From Anaspis maculata (taxonomy: Eukaryota; Arthropoda; Insecta; Coleoptera; Scraptiidae), in assembly GCA_949128115.1 (NCBI GenBank), contig OX421966.1, positions 67,019,416-67,083,415 of the forward strand: DNA of 64,000 nt, given 5' to 3'. The notes beneath the pieces were generated by a model that was not told the origin of the DNA, searched no databases, and worked only from the letters and a program-made list of their open reading frames with translations. Shown here in pieces: positions 27,593 to 42,092 of the stretch. Made by a program: the position numbers and the translations under genes. Numbering within the stretch: the first letter of the stretch is position 1; every line of letters begins with the position of its first letter.

Positions 27593-29215
27593 CACATACT
27601 TAAATAGCTATACCGCTCATGAACCTATTGCGCATTCTGCCGCGCCGCGTAACAAAAGGAGTTAGAGAATGACGCCATTTTGATGGTTAATTTCCAGTGT
27701 ATCTCAAAATACCGAGCTATATAGCTACCACAAAATATCCCAAGTGCCGTGAAACTGATCAAATTTTCTGCAATTTTACAATAGCGATCCAGTTTTCTCA
27801 AGTACCATCACGTAAGTGTATTTAGTTTTCTTGAAATTACGAAATACTCACATCGAGTTGGATGGTTGGGAGTCACTGTACTCTCAGTAAACGAAACGTC
27901 AAGTGACAGCTTTTTGACAGTGTAAATAAACATCACGTAGTTAACCCTAGGAGGATATAAGAATAGGGAGGGAGGGTTCGTCATAAAAAGTGAAGCCATG
28001 GAAATGTCATATCCGCCATCTTTGTACGCCCAAAATTTTTATCACTTTACCATTGAAACTGAATATTGCCACGTCAAGTTCTGCGAGCTGTCGCTCTTGT
28101 CAGTGTCAGTCTATGACGCTTTGTGCTGCACCAGATCCAGCCACATCCTTCCTAAATATGATCGTTGGATTACGTAAAGGAATTTCATCACAGGTTTCAC
28201 TTGCTTCTATTAGCATTTTCGTCACTAACTTCGTGGTAGGTGATAGTCCGTAGCAGGATAGAAATTCCACCAAGATAGATACCTAGGTGGGTACTTTTCA
28301 TTGTAATTTTGCCATAAACCTTGAAGTCTACACAGGCCTTAAAATTGGCTGATGATGAGGTTTCCGGAGTACCTACCTCCTATCACTGTTCAGTGTAGAT
28401 CACAGAGTGTAAATCATCATTAGGTGTATTAACAATGCTGACCTCACAAATACGTGATAATCTAGGAGGAAAGAATCGAACTGCTCATTTTCTGCTCATT
28501 ATTTTTGGAATTTGCTGGTCATTCTCATCCTTGCCTAACATTCTACTGAAACATCAGGCGACCCCATACTACAGGTAGGCAGCTCCGGCTCGCATTGATG
28601 GGATAGGTATTCTTCATACATGATATTGTATCCAGCGCACGTAGCCTCTGTCTTTCCCACACCTGGGAAAGTTGATCTATTCAGCTCCTATAGATGAAGC
28701 ACCATCCAAACAAGATCCAGGCACAAAGATAAAAGATTTCAGGCAGGACTCATTTTATGTCAATCAAAAAAATCTCACTAACCTCAAATAGTTTCAAATT
28801 ATTTCAATAACGTCAATTAATTCACAAAAGTCAAAAGACTCCTGTAACTAGATGCAATATTTGGGCGTAGTTGCTACCTCACCCCTTACGTCTCCCGGCT
28901 TCATTTCCCCCCGCCCACAAGCTGGGTTATACTCCCTCCCTATTCTTATATCCTCCTAGAGTTAACCGGACTTTTGGATGCTGGAATGATCGCACACCTT
29001 TTCTTCACCTGTTGATTCCCACTTGATGTTATTAGTGTTGATTCCACGTACTTTGAGGGAGAAGCAAAATAATGTCGTGCTTAGTCAAGTGGCCAACTAG
29101 CGAAGTGGTGCCAGTCCACACCACCCAAAGTCCCTAAATAACCATCAAGATGGCGGCGCCCATTATTACAAGTGTCGGACGTCTCTCTTGCGCGGTATAG
29201 CTATTTAAGTATGTG
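27593..29215. mobile_element. 602-bp inverted-repeat element, copy 2, split by a piggyBac-like insertion
   Basis: The outer ends are the same inverted repeat as at 11003-11604 (CACATACTTAAATAGC...), flanked by a perfect 8-bp duplication GGAAAAAC (27585-27592 and 29216-29223). Removing the inner 1017-bp element plus one TTAA leaves 602 bp, the same length as copy 1. The interior is in reverse orientation relative to copy 1. It lies against the 5' end of zinc-finger gene 2. Confidence 0.93.
27945..28961. mobile_element. piggyBac-like non-autonomous element, 1017 bp, in TTAA
   Basis: The ends CCCTAGGAGGATATAAG and CTTATATCCTCCTAGAG form inverted repeats, each abutting TTAA (27941-27944 and 28962-28965). 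TTAA duplication and a CCCTAG start are hallmarks of the piggyBac superfamily. No transposase frame is present. It interrupts the GGTTAACT site of the 602-bp element. Confidence 0.9.
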
Positions 29216-29223
29216 GGAAAAAC

Positions 29224-29751
29224 AGGATGAACGGGCGATTATAATTCCTGGGAGTTATTGGCAAAAAAGCACAGAGGGCATATCGATCGTGCGGCGTGCC
29301 AAACTGTCAAAAGTGTCCAACGTTGGAAGGTGAACCAGTGGCGTAGCCAAGGTTGGACAGCATCGGGCGGGGCGGAACTCCATCCCTCAAAATGTGCGAT
29401 TGGGCTCGTATTATGGTGCGATTCTCTAAAAAATAGCATTCCATCAACGCCCTGTTAGGTAGATAGGTACGCTGTTATCGCCTAAGGCTAGTGATGTGAA
29501 GTTGTATTATACCACTTGTATACAGTGAATACAGTTTTTCAATACGGTATTTTTGTATGTCTGAAACTCCTCCGAATGTATTATACAATCGTTTGACAGA
29601 TGTGACAGATTTGACATTTACTTTAGAGGTTAAATTCTCGTTAACTTATTGTTGACTGTTGAAATCGTTTGAGTCCTGTTTTCTGAGTGCTGTTGCTGAG
29701 TGGGTAATCTTGTAATGTTGTTCATCTAAATTTGTCCATAATAAACGGCTG
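29224..29751. other. Non-coding spacer
   Basis: No gene or clear element. It runs into a (GTCT)n tract at 29750-29775. Confidence 0.45.
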
Positions 29752-30090
29752 GTCTGTCTGTCTGTCTGTCTGTAATCTTCCACGATAACTGCCGAATCGT
29801 TGACCCAATCGACGTGAAATTTGGTATACGGACATTACCTGTGGAATTAGCCAATTTATTTTTGACTGTCATCTGTCAAATGATTACAGAAAATATTGGA
29901 AAATGTCAAAGTTCAAAACTTTACCATTATTTCATTCAAAATCTGTTTGATGAATTGGAACCAAATTAGACAGGAGGCAACACAACAAAAGAATCAAATT
30001 AGGTCTGCCGTCACAATTTCCTCTACCATTTTCCAGTCGGGCGTTTTGAATTTTCAGAATTTCTCTTAGCCGAGCCGTTACCGGGTTACC
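29752..30090 (+). repeat. Microsatellite-bearing dispersed repeat, copy 2
   Basis: It starts with a short (TCTG)n tract, followed by ATCTTCCACGATAACTGCCG and then GGTATACGGACATTACC, matching copy 1 at 15.6-16.9 kb. The microsatellite is only about 25 bp here against 800 bp there. Confidence 0.7.
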
Positions 30091-32694
30091 GCCCAAGAGA
30101 GTCTCTCGCCCGTGTTCTGTCAAGGACGACTCGCTTTTGATGCGGGACTTCACTCAAAAATTCATTCCCGCTCAGGGATCGACTTTTTTCGGAAAATTCC
30201 AATCGATACCGAAAGTAGATTGAATAGAGCGTCGTGTAGGCCTATTTTCAAAATCGACACGGTTACGATTTTCCGACGGTAATTTTTTCGAAATAAAATT
30301 TGTCCATTTCGTGAATTTGAAAAGACTGCGGTGCAAACTTCGACATGCGGTGAGCTCCACGAAATATTTACCAGCTTCCGCGACCACTGCTGCTTCGATA
30401 TACACATAGCGAAAATCCGATAGTAGATGGCGCCGCACGGGTGTCTCACCGAGTATACCCTCGGAGAGCACTCGAAGGAAAGTTTTGGACCGTCATTTTT
30501 TGACATCTGACATTTCTCGCCAAAACGCTGCGTTTATAACTTTGGTTATCACTGTTATCAGCATTTGGCAGGAAAAGAGTTATCAATTTAACGGATAAAA
30601 TTCTGCAGTACCTACTTGGGCAGTACCGGCAAGAGAAGGAAAATTGAATTTCCTTGAAACTTTTGGTTTTCACTGAAATATTGGCAAGTATCTTGATTTG
30701 AATCGCCTAATGAATGTGCCCTGATACAGGCATGAAACCTATTAGGCGCCCTAATTTTGTTGTAAAAGTTTATGAAATCCTTACTCTGGAAAAGAGATGT
30801 CCACTTCAAGGCCATGGACGCGATTGCGCTGTTCGAACTTCGAACTTGATCTTGACTTGACTTCGACGAGGTCAAGTAGGTAGTTTGAAACGAACTGATA
30901 GGGGACATTGAGGCGATTGTAAACACAGAATGTATCACAAGAAGTAATAAACGTGAAAACGAACATGATCATCATATGATATTTGGTCACAGTTTTCAGA
31001 ATATATTTTTTAATGTTGGTGTTCTGCCGAAAATTCGATACTTTTTTATAAAATAATTCATATTTGATTTCGTTGGTTTAGACACTGTTCCCCTACAGAG
31101 CTGAAGTGTGTTTGGTTGTCTACATCTGAATGTGGTTTCTAAATTTGTTTTGGTATTTACTAGACCATGCAATGTTAGAACGCAATAACGCATTTCATAT
31201 CTGTGATTCTGTGTTTACGACGTGTTCGTGTAGTTGCAGGTCGCAGTTCAGAGCTCAGCATTATCTATTCTATGGTTCAGCTGTTGTAAAATTAGCGAGA
31301 AGGTGAGTGTTTTATTCACAGGCCATAATCCTTACTCTAGAAAAGTGATGTCCACCAAGATTTGACTGGGGAAATGCGAAGGTTACTGTTGTATGTTGTG
31401 TTGCCTATTATCATGCCCCAAGCTTCATCGAAACTCGAAAGTAAAAGGAGAACCTAGGTGCATCTAATAGGCTACTTCGTTTGGGCAGGTGCGCAAACTT
31501 GAAGGCTCCAAATTTTGAAAACTTTCGTACACCTTGTGGTGATCGGCCTAGCCTAAAATTAAAATAGTTAACTTAAGTATAAGAGCGTAGCTGCAGCTGG
31601 TGAAATTCAGAGAGTAGGAGGGGAAAGATGCATGGCTTGAGGAAGCCGAGAAAAAGACGCAAGGGTGGTTGGTGTGCGAATGTGGCGCCGTGAAGACACC
31701 TTGCTTTGCGCTCCTGCTATTATTGTTATATTATTTGTTGATCAAGCTGTTTATGGTTTAGTGATTGTGACTTTGAGTGTGATCGATCGTTGAAGTTAGA
31801 AAGGCAAGTACTCACTGATTTGATTTATTTGACCCTAAATTGAGGTAGCAGGTGTTCAGAAGTTTATTAGCAAAGATCATTGTGAAATCAAAGTCGTAGG
31901 TACTTCAATTAACTGGGGTATAATCTTTATTATGAATGTTTAGCTGTTGGAACCCAAGTACAGTTGTAATGTCAGATTTAATCGAATTTCAAGAAGTAAA
32001 TTACCTGGGCTTTCTCACCTGAAAAGGTGCTTCAAGTTGACGTGGCTTTTCTTCTCTATGCGGTTAACCCTTTCAGATATAAGCTTTAGTCAGTGCGTTA
32101 AAATTCTAAGCTCAGAAGAATTAGAAGTTAGAGTTAGACGCGAATAAGAAAGGGTTAAAGTCAGGTGCGGCATTGCGGAACGAACCAGCAAACTCCAAGT
32201 GATGTCCGGAGCCTACCAAACTGACGCTATCTTCACAAAGAACCGGGGGTGAGATGTCACCATGAACTGCGGCTAAACAAAAGCAACAATTACCTGACCC
32301 AAAGGGTTAATCACCAGGCAGTTAACGACAGGACAGAGTTAACCCGAATCGTCTGAAAAGATATTCGTGGCAATCAATCTCTGGCACCTGGCTACCACCA
32401 TCGCGAAACGGTAGAAAATAAGAGCGGAAAATTGCGGAAATTAGGAAATGCAAAGCGAGGAATTCCCCACACAAAATCTGAAAAGCCAAGTCATTTGAAG
32501 CTACCTGATACCTGATCTGAAAGAATGTTCTCTCCGAAAGGACTTTACCAAACAATGACCCAAAGGGTTAATTCATGCCCATCTTTCCTGTAAATAAACC
32601 ATCAACTGAATTTCGAGTTGAAACGCATGGTATTAAACTGACGACATTATGACAATAATTGGGAACCGACAAAACTGGGAATTATTGCAGTTAT
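30091..32694. other. Non-coding spacer with a repeat fragment
   Basis: The stretch 30497-30590 matches the interior of the TA-flanked element at 22.5 kb. CCCAAAGGGTTAAT occurs twice (about 32298 and 32558). No gene recognised; all open frames are short and lack domains. Confidence 0.45.
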
Positions 32695-33661
32695 CAGTGG
32701 CGGCTCGTGAGTTTTTTTGCAAGGAGGGCTCAAGTTAATAACAAATTCGCGAGCTGAGAACTATAATGTTCTATCTGCACTTCTTGTGGAAAATGTTTTT
32801 CGAACTTCGAACCAGCAAAACATGGACAAAATGTTTCCTGATATAAACAATTAGAACAGAAACTAGAGAAAGAGGCTTTTATTCCTTTTCCGTTTCTGAT
32901 CTAATTGTTCAAATCATAAAACATTTCGTCCATGTTTTGTTGGTTCGAAGTTCGTAGAACATTTTCTATAAAGAGTGAAGATAAAACAGTTCTCAGCTCG
33001 CGAAATGACATAGCTCGAGGCAAAAACTTTTTTGTCGTATCCGCATCACAACCATATGGAGTTTTAGCATTTACTGTTTTGTCAAAATTACGTGTGAGTT
33101 AATGCACCACGAATTTTATTCTTGCGGGTTCGATTTGCTTTATATTCAGTAAATCAATGCTGTAATCGGACGTCCCTTGTTATTTTGCATTTATTTCTTC
33201 TTGTAGGCTTGATGACCTAAATGTACCTTTTTCAAGTCAGCTATCTTCATGTTTGCAAACTGTTGACTAATCGAAGAGTACATAAATAATTATATCGATT
33301 ATTTCAATCGGCTGGGGGCTCGAGAAACGGAGCCCAAATCTGCAGTATAGAGCAAGAGCCGCGTCTCGCGTTGCCATGGTTACGGCACATGTTTTGCGCG
33401 GGTGCACCCCGGCATCACCGCATCGGCGGTGGGCGCCGAATGCGGAGCCCAAGACGAACTTCTTCGACCGTGCGATCGCTTAGAATTATTTTGTTAAAAT
33501 AATTATTGACTAATGACTGAACGTTTTTGCACTAAACCAAATCTTTGGAATGAGTATAATTAATAAAATGCATTCCATGTCTTCCTACCGATAAAAACCT
33601 CTTGCCGCCTTTAGCGTTGGGGGGGCGCCGCCCTTGAGCCCTCCCTCACCAGCCGCCACTG
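32695..33661. mobile_element. hAT-like non-autonomous transposon, 967 bp, 8-bp TSD
   Basis: Inverted ends CAGTGGCGGCTCGTGAG and CACCAGCCGCCACTG are flanked by a perfect 8-bp duplication GCAGTTAT (32687-32694 and 33662-33669). The CAGTG start and 8-bp duplication suit hAT. Inside, 32797-32960 is a foldback (GAACCAGCAAAACATGGAC / CATGTTTTGTTGGTTC). A GC-rich patch lies at 33300-33450. No transposase. Confidence 0.9.
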
Positions 33662-33669
33662 GCAGTTAT

Positions 33670-34284
33670 AAACATTCCAATTTAACTCTTTCGATTAATA
33701 ACCCTTTAACAGGGGAACTCCACAAATAATGAATTTGCCACGCTGTTTGGGATGTAATTGAAATTGTGTAAACTATTGCTAAAGAAGGAAATGACGTATT
33801 CCAGAAATTCAATTGTAAATGTTACGAATCTAGTTTAATTAAGCTGTGAAATGAAGAATCAGACAATGAGATTCAGGAAAAGCAAAAGGCTTATGTTTGT
33901 TCAAATTTAATAAAATAAAATAAAGGTACTTCTGATTTGAATTGTTTGTTTCTATGAAGAAATAGATTAATTTGGTCCTCTCGTAGGTAGAACCAAGGTT
34001 TGTCAACAGAAGAAAGGGGTGAACTAATTCACGGGAAACAAAGGGTTAAAATACACAACGTCGATGGGTTAAAAGTAGGGGGGTGAGCGCTACAACCTGT
34101 CAGTTGAATGGCAACGCTGCATGCTCTGTCTAGCCGCCTGACCAACAACTGGTTCCTGGCTGTCACTTTTATACATGCCGTAAATGCATCTCTTCGTAGC
34201 TTCTTTGAACTTCCTTCTCGGTACAGCCATTTTCAACAGGTTCTGTTCTTTCGTCAAAACATAAGCAAATGAAATGTAGGTCAG
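33670..34284. other. Non-coding spacer
   Basis: AT-rich, with several GGGTTAA words. Nothing recognised as a gene. Confidence 0.4.
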
Positions 34285-34411
34285 GGCCGCGATTCTGTAC
34301 TCGCCTACCGACACTTGTCGGTGTCGGTAGCTAGGCAGGAGCGAATTTGATTGGTTCTCACCCTAGCTACCGATCCGATAGTTGTCGGTAGGCAAGTACA
34401 GAATCGCGCTC
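34285..34411. mobile_element. 127-bp MITE, GGCCGC ends, CAG flanks
   Basis: GGCCGCGATTCTGTACTCGCC is mirrored by GGCAAGTACAGAATCGCG at the right. Both sides carry CAG (34282-34284 and 34412-34414), a possible 3-bp duplication. The inner arms repeat CTACCGACA/TGTCGGTAG. Confidence 0.75.
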
Positions 34412-35068
34412 CAGGTAGAAACGAGAAGTGTGATCATAATTGTCACAAGTGACAGTTGGCGCCAATGTCTTGTTGTTTTGAGCGCTGTTGCCATTTTCGT
34501 TGTTCCTGAACTCTCACAAATGATCATTGAATTTAATTTCAATGAAACATTTCCTCTCAATATGAAAAATGGTATCCAACATTCAACCAAATTATTTGTG
34601 AAATTTTAGGTGCACTACAATATTTTTGTGTGTTAATTTTCAATATTGGTGTACGAAACTATGAAATTCGCGCCAGACATGCGCACTCAAAAAAACCGAA
34701 ACGAAGGGACCTATTAGATTACGTTGTTATCGAGTGTTGAAACGGTCAATACAGGTTTCTTAAAAAGAGAGATGGAGAATCCGCGATTCCGCGCAGCTGT
34801 TTTCGGCACGTTCTGCGCACAAAGTGCCATGAGTGATCGCGCCATTGGTATTTACATTGCTCCGCCGTGTTAAAAGTGCGTTTTATTTTTTGAATTTTGA
34901 ACCCAACCATGCTGGGAAAGTTGCTGAAAAATGTAACGAACTTCTCAATGAATATTGCAAATGGATATTCCGCAGAGAAGAATTTGCCAGAGAGGCATTT
35001 GATGCGCGTATACAACTATTTTTGTAATGGATATATGAACGATATATGGACGTGCGCAGAAAGCACAG

Positions 35069-35247
35069 GGCCGCTATTCTTGAATCGTGTAAGAAAAGTT
35101 CCTGGGAGCTTTATATAATCCGTACTACACTTCTGTAACGAGAGTTGCCTAAAAACCACGATTTTAGGCAACATTCGCTACATCAGTGTACTGCGAAATG
35201 TATTTCACTCCCAGGGACTTTTCTCACACGATTCAAGAATAGCGGCC
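35069..35247. mobile_element. 179-bp MITE, GGCCGC ends, CAG flanks
   Basis: GGCCGCTATTCTTGAATCG and CGATTCAAGAATAGCGGCC are exact inverted ends flanked by CAG on both sides (35066-35068 and 35248-35250). A second stem in the interior uses AGTTGCCTAAAA / TTTTAGGCAAC. The shared terminus and flank suggest kinship with the 34285 element despite different interiors. Confidence 0.8.
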
Positions 35248-35250
35248 CAG

Positions 35251-37548
35251 GTAAATGCGTGTCCCATGTCCCACTTTTAATATTTGTTATGGTGTATTAT
35301 GGCATCACTTTAAATTTGAAGTGTTTGATACAAAAATGTGGCCAAGTATACCCTTGAATTATTAATACTTGATGAACTAAGCAGGAAGCTCCCTACTATT
35401 ATAACGCTGAAGGGCTTGTGGTTCTTTTTGCTTCTTCGAGTGTCACGTCGTATTTTATGAATCCATGCTTAGGGACACATTCGCTGTATAACTTGTGAAC
35501 TTGCTAGTGGCCCACAACATTCATTTTCCATAACTACTTGTGAAAACTGTATAAATACCAATAATAAAACCATCAAAACACACATTCGGCTTATGGCTTC
35601 GGGGCAATGTTGGCACACTAGGACTGCGACGATTTACTGCGCAATCGAACGTGACGTCACGGGCCAGAAAGATACGCTCAATTTAGGAAACCTGTATTAG
35701 AACACCAAAATTGCAATAGTGACTTTGTGAATATCTGGAATAGAGTTTGACTGATCTAAATTGAAACTTCTGGAAATATTCCTGAAACATTTCAGTTACT
35801 TATTTTTTTTTCTTGGAATCAGCCAAAGTGTGCCAAACAATTAAGGAATCGCCTCGGTAATCGCATTTTATAGCATGTTTTATGGTGGCCTCCGAATCTA
35901 ATATCAGATTTTGGAAAGAAGAAATTTCAAGCTATGAAATGTTGATGATCTGAAAAATTGATTTCTTTTTCATTGTGTGTTCTGCAATAACGGATGATAA
36001 AGTAATGTTGAGGAGAAATTATAATTCGAATAATTTTAAGGGTGGGTATACATTCTTTGAGATTATTCAATTTTCGAGATTATTCAGTTTTCGAGATTAT
36101 TTAATCTTCAAAGTTTATTTAATGTTCAGGACCACCTGACTTTTGGTTAGGGGCACGCTTGCGCGCCTTCATGACCTAGTGTTGATAAAAAAAAAGATGT
36201 CTACCTATTCTACTACTATTGATCTGTGCCATTGGTTGAGCAGCGAGTTATTAGGTAACCTGAATAGCTCAAAATGTAACTTCTCAACTTTGAAGATCCG
36301 TAACGACGAATCGGGTTGGCCAAAGAACTAATTTTGTGGTGTAGGTAACTTATTAGGGGAAAAATTATGAAAGTTTTCGATCATTTTAAATTTGGCGCGA
36401 TGACGTCACAATCTTTCATAGGCGGAGAAGCAGGCTTGACAACACTAAAGAACTTACTACAAAAAGCACTAGCGTCAACACGTCAACGCTCATAACAGCT
36501 GATTGTTATATTGTTAACGCTTTGTGTATCTGTGCGGTGATTCGTGTTGTTTAGTTGTTTTGCTTGAAAATATGGAAAGTTGGTGGAATCTTTCATGATT
36601 TATGAATATTAGAATATTTCAAGACTACATCAGACTTCAATGGTTATGTTTTGCTGGCAAACGTCAACGTCAACACTAACACACAGGCAACGGAGGTGGG
36701 GTCATCCCCACTACTGTCAAAAGATTGAAACGTCACAGCCCGCCTTGCAGCTCGGTAGATTTGAGATCGTTCGCAAAAGTAGCCACTTTCAAGGCAGATT
36801 TTGAGACACTTGGAACTTTTTTTTCGAATTTTCACGAAGCGTAGTCTTGTTATTAAGGCTCTACATTCGATTAGTATGAGTTTTCTTTATATTTTTCGAT
36901 GGTGATCACTACCCTATTATCAAAAGGCCTTCCATCGCACTGGACCCCACAATCAATATGGCTCCACCGCCTCAGCCGACAGAAGACACCTAGACTTGGA
37001 ATCGCTAATATACCCTTTCAGTTTTACCTTGGCTGCGCGCGCATGCTGTGGTCATTTCCTGATTGGTAGTTTTAGAAACGCGCGAGTAGGTGTAAATTCG
37101 AAAAGTCCATTGTCAAGTGAGGCTACTAACTTCAAATTTGATACGTGCGCTTTTCAAAATCAGCAGAACGTCAACGGAAGTTTAGCAGAAGGAAATGGTT
37201 GACTTGCTGTGTCTCGCATTGCCCTCGGCATTGCCCCAACAATTTGAGATCAGCCAGGAAAGTTGAGAAAATATTGTAGCTACATACATTTCGAGCGATA
37301 TACAAGGTAAAAAAATTAATTGAAATGCTGTGCATTAAAGATGACAGAATAATTAAATCCCAGGGGTGCATACCTATCTTCTTACATGATTCCTATTAAT
37401 CATAGGTACTATTGTAGACACAAAAAGCTGAATGATAGATGAATGACTTCTCTCAAATTTTTGACCTGTGAATCAGCTTCACTGTCATCAAGAATATGCC
37501 ACCCATAACCAATAATGCTCTGTCATTTTCTGTGTCAAACGTGACAGA
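35251..37548. other. Non-coding spacer
   Basis: No recognisable gene. Short repeated words GAGATTATT occur at 36058-36105. Open frames are short and featureless. Confidence 0.4.
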
Positions 37549-37905
37549 ATGTTCAATGAATCTGTTAGGGTGCAAATTATGCCTCTTGTGGAGAGTGGTA
37601 TCGCATACAAGACGGTAGCAGACCTTCTCAGTTCTCGGTAACAGGAAAGGGACAGTCTACAACGTTATGTGCAGGTGGCGGGAAAATTCAACGCTGACAC
37701 GGCAACCAGGCTCTGGCAGACGCAAAGCTACCACCGAAGCCGAAAATCAAGCATTGATCCAAATGGTCTTTGTCCAGATCACGGCATGTCCCAGATGCTA
37801 GAGGACGATTCGTTCGCCAGTGTTCGACATGCTGCGAGCCCCTTAAATTTCCCTACAAGCAAAAGGCACACGGACCGCCATTGCCATGTACTCGTAGCAT
37901 ATAAT
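37549..37905 (+). pseudogene. Tc1/mariner-type transposase relic, helix-turn-helix part
   Basis: A conceptual reading starts MFNESVRVQIMPLVESG, continues YKTVADLL, hits a stop (37639) and a frameshift, then reads NVMCRWRENS and RQPGSGRRKATTEAE before another stop. This is the paired helix-turn-helix plus GRPR-like hook pattern of Tc1-type transposases. The catalytic DDE region is not recognisable downstream. Dead element. Confidence 0.7.
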
Positions 37906-39198
<1,293 letters not shown>

Positions 39199-40024
39199 CT
39201 CCGTGATTCTATCGTAATTCATGAAATGATGTTGTTGTTGCGTTGAAGAAGAGGTTTTATATATTTTTTATGTTGGCAAGTAAGAGTGTAAATATTTATA
39301 TAATAAACTGTAATCGGTGGCTTGCAGCAGTTACAGTATTATTTGCTTTTTTCATGGTAGGCGCTCAGTTGAGATTCATTTGTCATGCCATCAAGAAAAT
39401 GTCCACTTGGAGTTGGCTTTGGAAACAAAATGTTCATTAAGGGCGTGGATTAGCTGAAAGTCGCCTAAGCCAACTCTGAAATTTTATTAATGATAATCAC
39501 AAACCTCAAAAAAATAGCTGAAGCTATTATGCTAGTTCTACTTGAGCTACTTTAAATGCATACAGGATGATTTAGGTCTAATCATATGAACTTCGAATGT
39601 TCTCCTTCTAGTCATCTTGATTTAGGAAGACGTTACATACTTATGATGGCTGTAAACACATAAACTGGTAACACCTGTTAAATATGTCGATTTTTGTAAT
39701 CAAATTACGACCTTAGTATTATGACTCAAGCAGATAGCTTACTGTCAAAATGTTAAGGAGACATTCTTGAAACTGTAGAACTGAGTGTAGAACCATGTAG
39801 TTTTGTCAAATAACATTTACCAAGTGTGTAATTTCAATCGAAAAATTGAAAGTTTCAAAAAGTGTTTTCAGTTAAGACAAGAGCCTGTGACTGTACCTAC
39901 ATGCTACTTGAAAAAGGCACAGTGTGTCAAAGTTTAATGATAAATTCAAGATTGTTACAAAGATATAGAATATTTGAATTAGATTTTTTACTTGAAGAAC
40001 GTATTTCTCGAAAGATTTCTTGCT
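39199..40024 (+). other. UFM1 3' UTR and spacer
   Basis: An AATAAA about 100 bp after the stop fits UFM1 polyadenylation. The rest is AT-rich and unremarkable up to the edge of the large foldback. Confidence 0.5.
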
Positions 40025-40620
40025 ATATTAGCCCAGTCAATGAAAGCATAATTTAGGAGAATAGCGAAAATAAATATTGTAGTTCTGAAAATCGGTAGGG
40101 ATGTTCTCGAAAGCTTGCTGATTACTGTGTGGAAAGTCCCCATCGATAGGGTGTGTGGAATCGCCGCCATCTTGGATTATTGGTACATTTGAAGTATTTG
40201 TTGCGATTATCTTGATTATCTGTCATAACTTTGAAGAAATTGGCCTGTGAGCGTTAGGTGTGAGTCGTGGAGGAGATATTTCATTTCTCACGGTGTTTTT
40301 GAAGAATCACGGAAAACTACAATGCAGTGCTGTTTAGTTAATCTTTGAATGAATAATAAAATTGAAGAAATTTTTGGCCTTCACTTCAAAAAATATGGGG
40401 AGGTCAAAGGGAAAAAATTGAACCTCGTATATTTTGGTTATTTAAGAAAATTTTTAAAACATTTTTCGGAGGAATTATGAGTGATCCATTCATGATACAA
40501 GCTGCAAAAGATAGAGCAATCATTGTACAGGGTGAGTCTATACGTCGGATTTTTTCAGACCCCTCGTATATCTGCAAAGCCGCATCTAAACATCTGAAAA
40601 TAATCGTAACCAATACTATA

Positions 40621-41429
40621 GTAGGTTCACTTGTACCGTGATTCTAGTTGGCTGTGAGATTTTGTTTCTAAGTTCTCAAATCTGATATTTGAAAACTCCC
40701 TAGAACTTGGCAGTTGGTTGCATTGATATTTGAAAGTTTAAGCTTGACGACAAGATCAACAACTTTACCGTTTGTCAGATCGAGTGTCAAATAGACTGAA
40801 AATCACGAGTTTCAAGAAAATTGTGGTGAAATTATGCCCATTACTGTGAAAACTGTGTTTGCGCCTCAGCTTGTGTCTTGAACAATAACGTCCAGTGCCC
40901 ATTTTAAAGTCCTCGAGAGTGCCATCAAGAACTCGCTTCTGGGAGAAAAAATGGCCGGAATGGGTGCTGGGCATGTACCCCATAACGTTCAACTTTGCGG
41001 AGAAGACGTGAATCTATTTTCAAAAACTACATATTATGGAAGCATTGTGAACTATTCCTGGTTTTTAAAAGAAGTACCCACACTCTGGAAGGCTGGAAAC
41101 GATGGGAAGCTGAACCCTCCTAATTTTTGTGGGGATGGGATTCATCGGCGTTAATACTTGATTTCACTGCTCAGGACATCGTACTGGAACAAGAAACTTG
41201 TGGAACTTGTGAAAGGTGAACAACATCCACTCCATATTTGCAATTTGCAAAGTTGATTTCGGTAAATTTTCCATTTTTGACAGCAACAGTCAACACACCA
41301 TCACACCAACATAACCTATCTTTCGAAGCCAGACGCTCAGGCGCACACTAGGCAGTCGGACGTGAAGTCTACAATGCCAAACTGTGAAATTTGCCCAGCC
41401 TACTAGAATCACGGTACAAGTGAACCTAC
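40621..41429. mobile_element. 809-bp inverted-repeat element in TA
   Basis: GTAGGTTCACTTGTACCGTG and CACGGTACAAGTGAACCTAC are exact inverted ends, continuing to ATTCTAG/CTAGAAT, and are flanked by TA (TATA on both sides). Tc1/mariner-type duplication. No transposase. It interrupts the left arm of the giant foldback. Confidence 0.87.
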
Positions 41430-42092
41430 TATACCAAAATCAGAACAATAAGTGACAGACAAACCAGTTCAGGTTACCCATTGTTCTGATTCTTGTAGTA
41501 GTGCAGTAAAGATAGGTTGTGGGGGTTGAAAAAATTAATTCATGAAATTTTAAAGCTGTTATCGATTCAGAATTTCATCCTCTACCATGTGTAAAAAATC
41601 CCCGAAAATCCCATTTGAGCATTTTTCTTGCGGCGCTGTCAAAGTATATCATGTTTGCTGCAACAAGTCCGAAAATTGGAATAGCCCTGATGGGTCGATT
41701 GTGACAGTTGTGGAAGTAGCATGCGCTCCTCTAAAGTGAACAAATAATCGTGTTTTTAGGACGACTTACCGGCGGAAAACTGTGCAGTCAGGTGATAGAT
41801 TTCCTCAGTTATCCCTAATTGATACACTTAACCTCCGCACATATGGTTAAAACCCCGAAACTAATAAACTTTGGTCCACAATCCTCGTCCGAAATATAAC
41901 ACAGCGTTATCTATACCTACCTTTTTTCTCTATCCGCAGCTCAGCTGTGCGATAAGAGGAAAACAACAACATAGGTAGGTACCTACCTAATTACAAAATA
42001 AAACCATGCTTCGTTCTGGACTCCATAAAATATAGTAACATTTTCGAATCCAGAGGATTTCTGACAACAGGGATCCACAACATTCTGCAAAA

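Noticed and set aside
34090..34314. Minus-strand frame starting MSVGEYRIAALTY, with an internal MAVPRRKFKE
   Set aside because: Its start lies in a MITE arm and the body matches no family I can recognise; composition is not persuasive.
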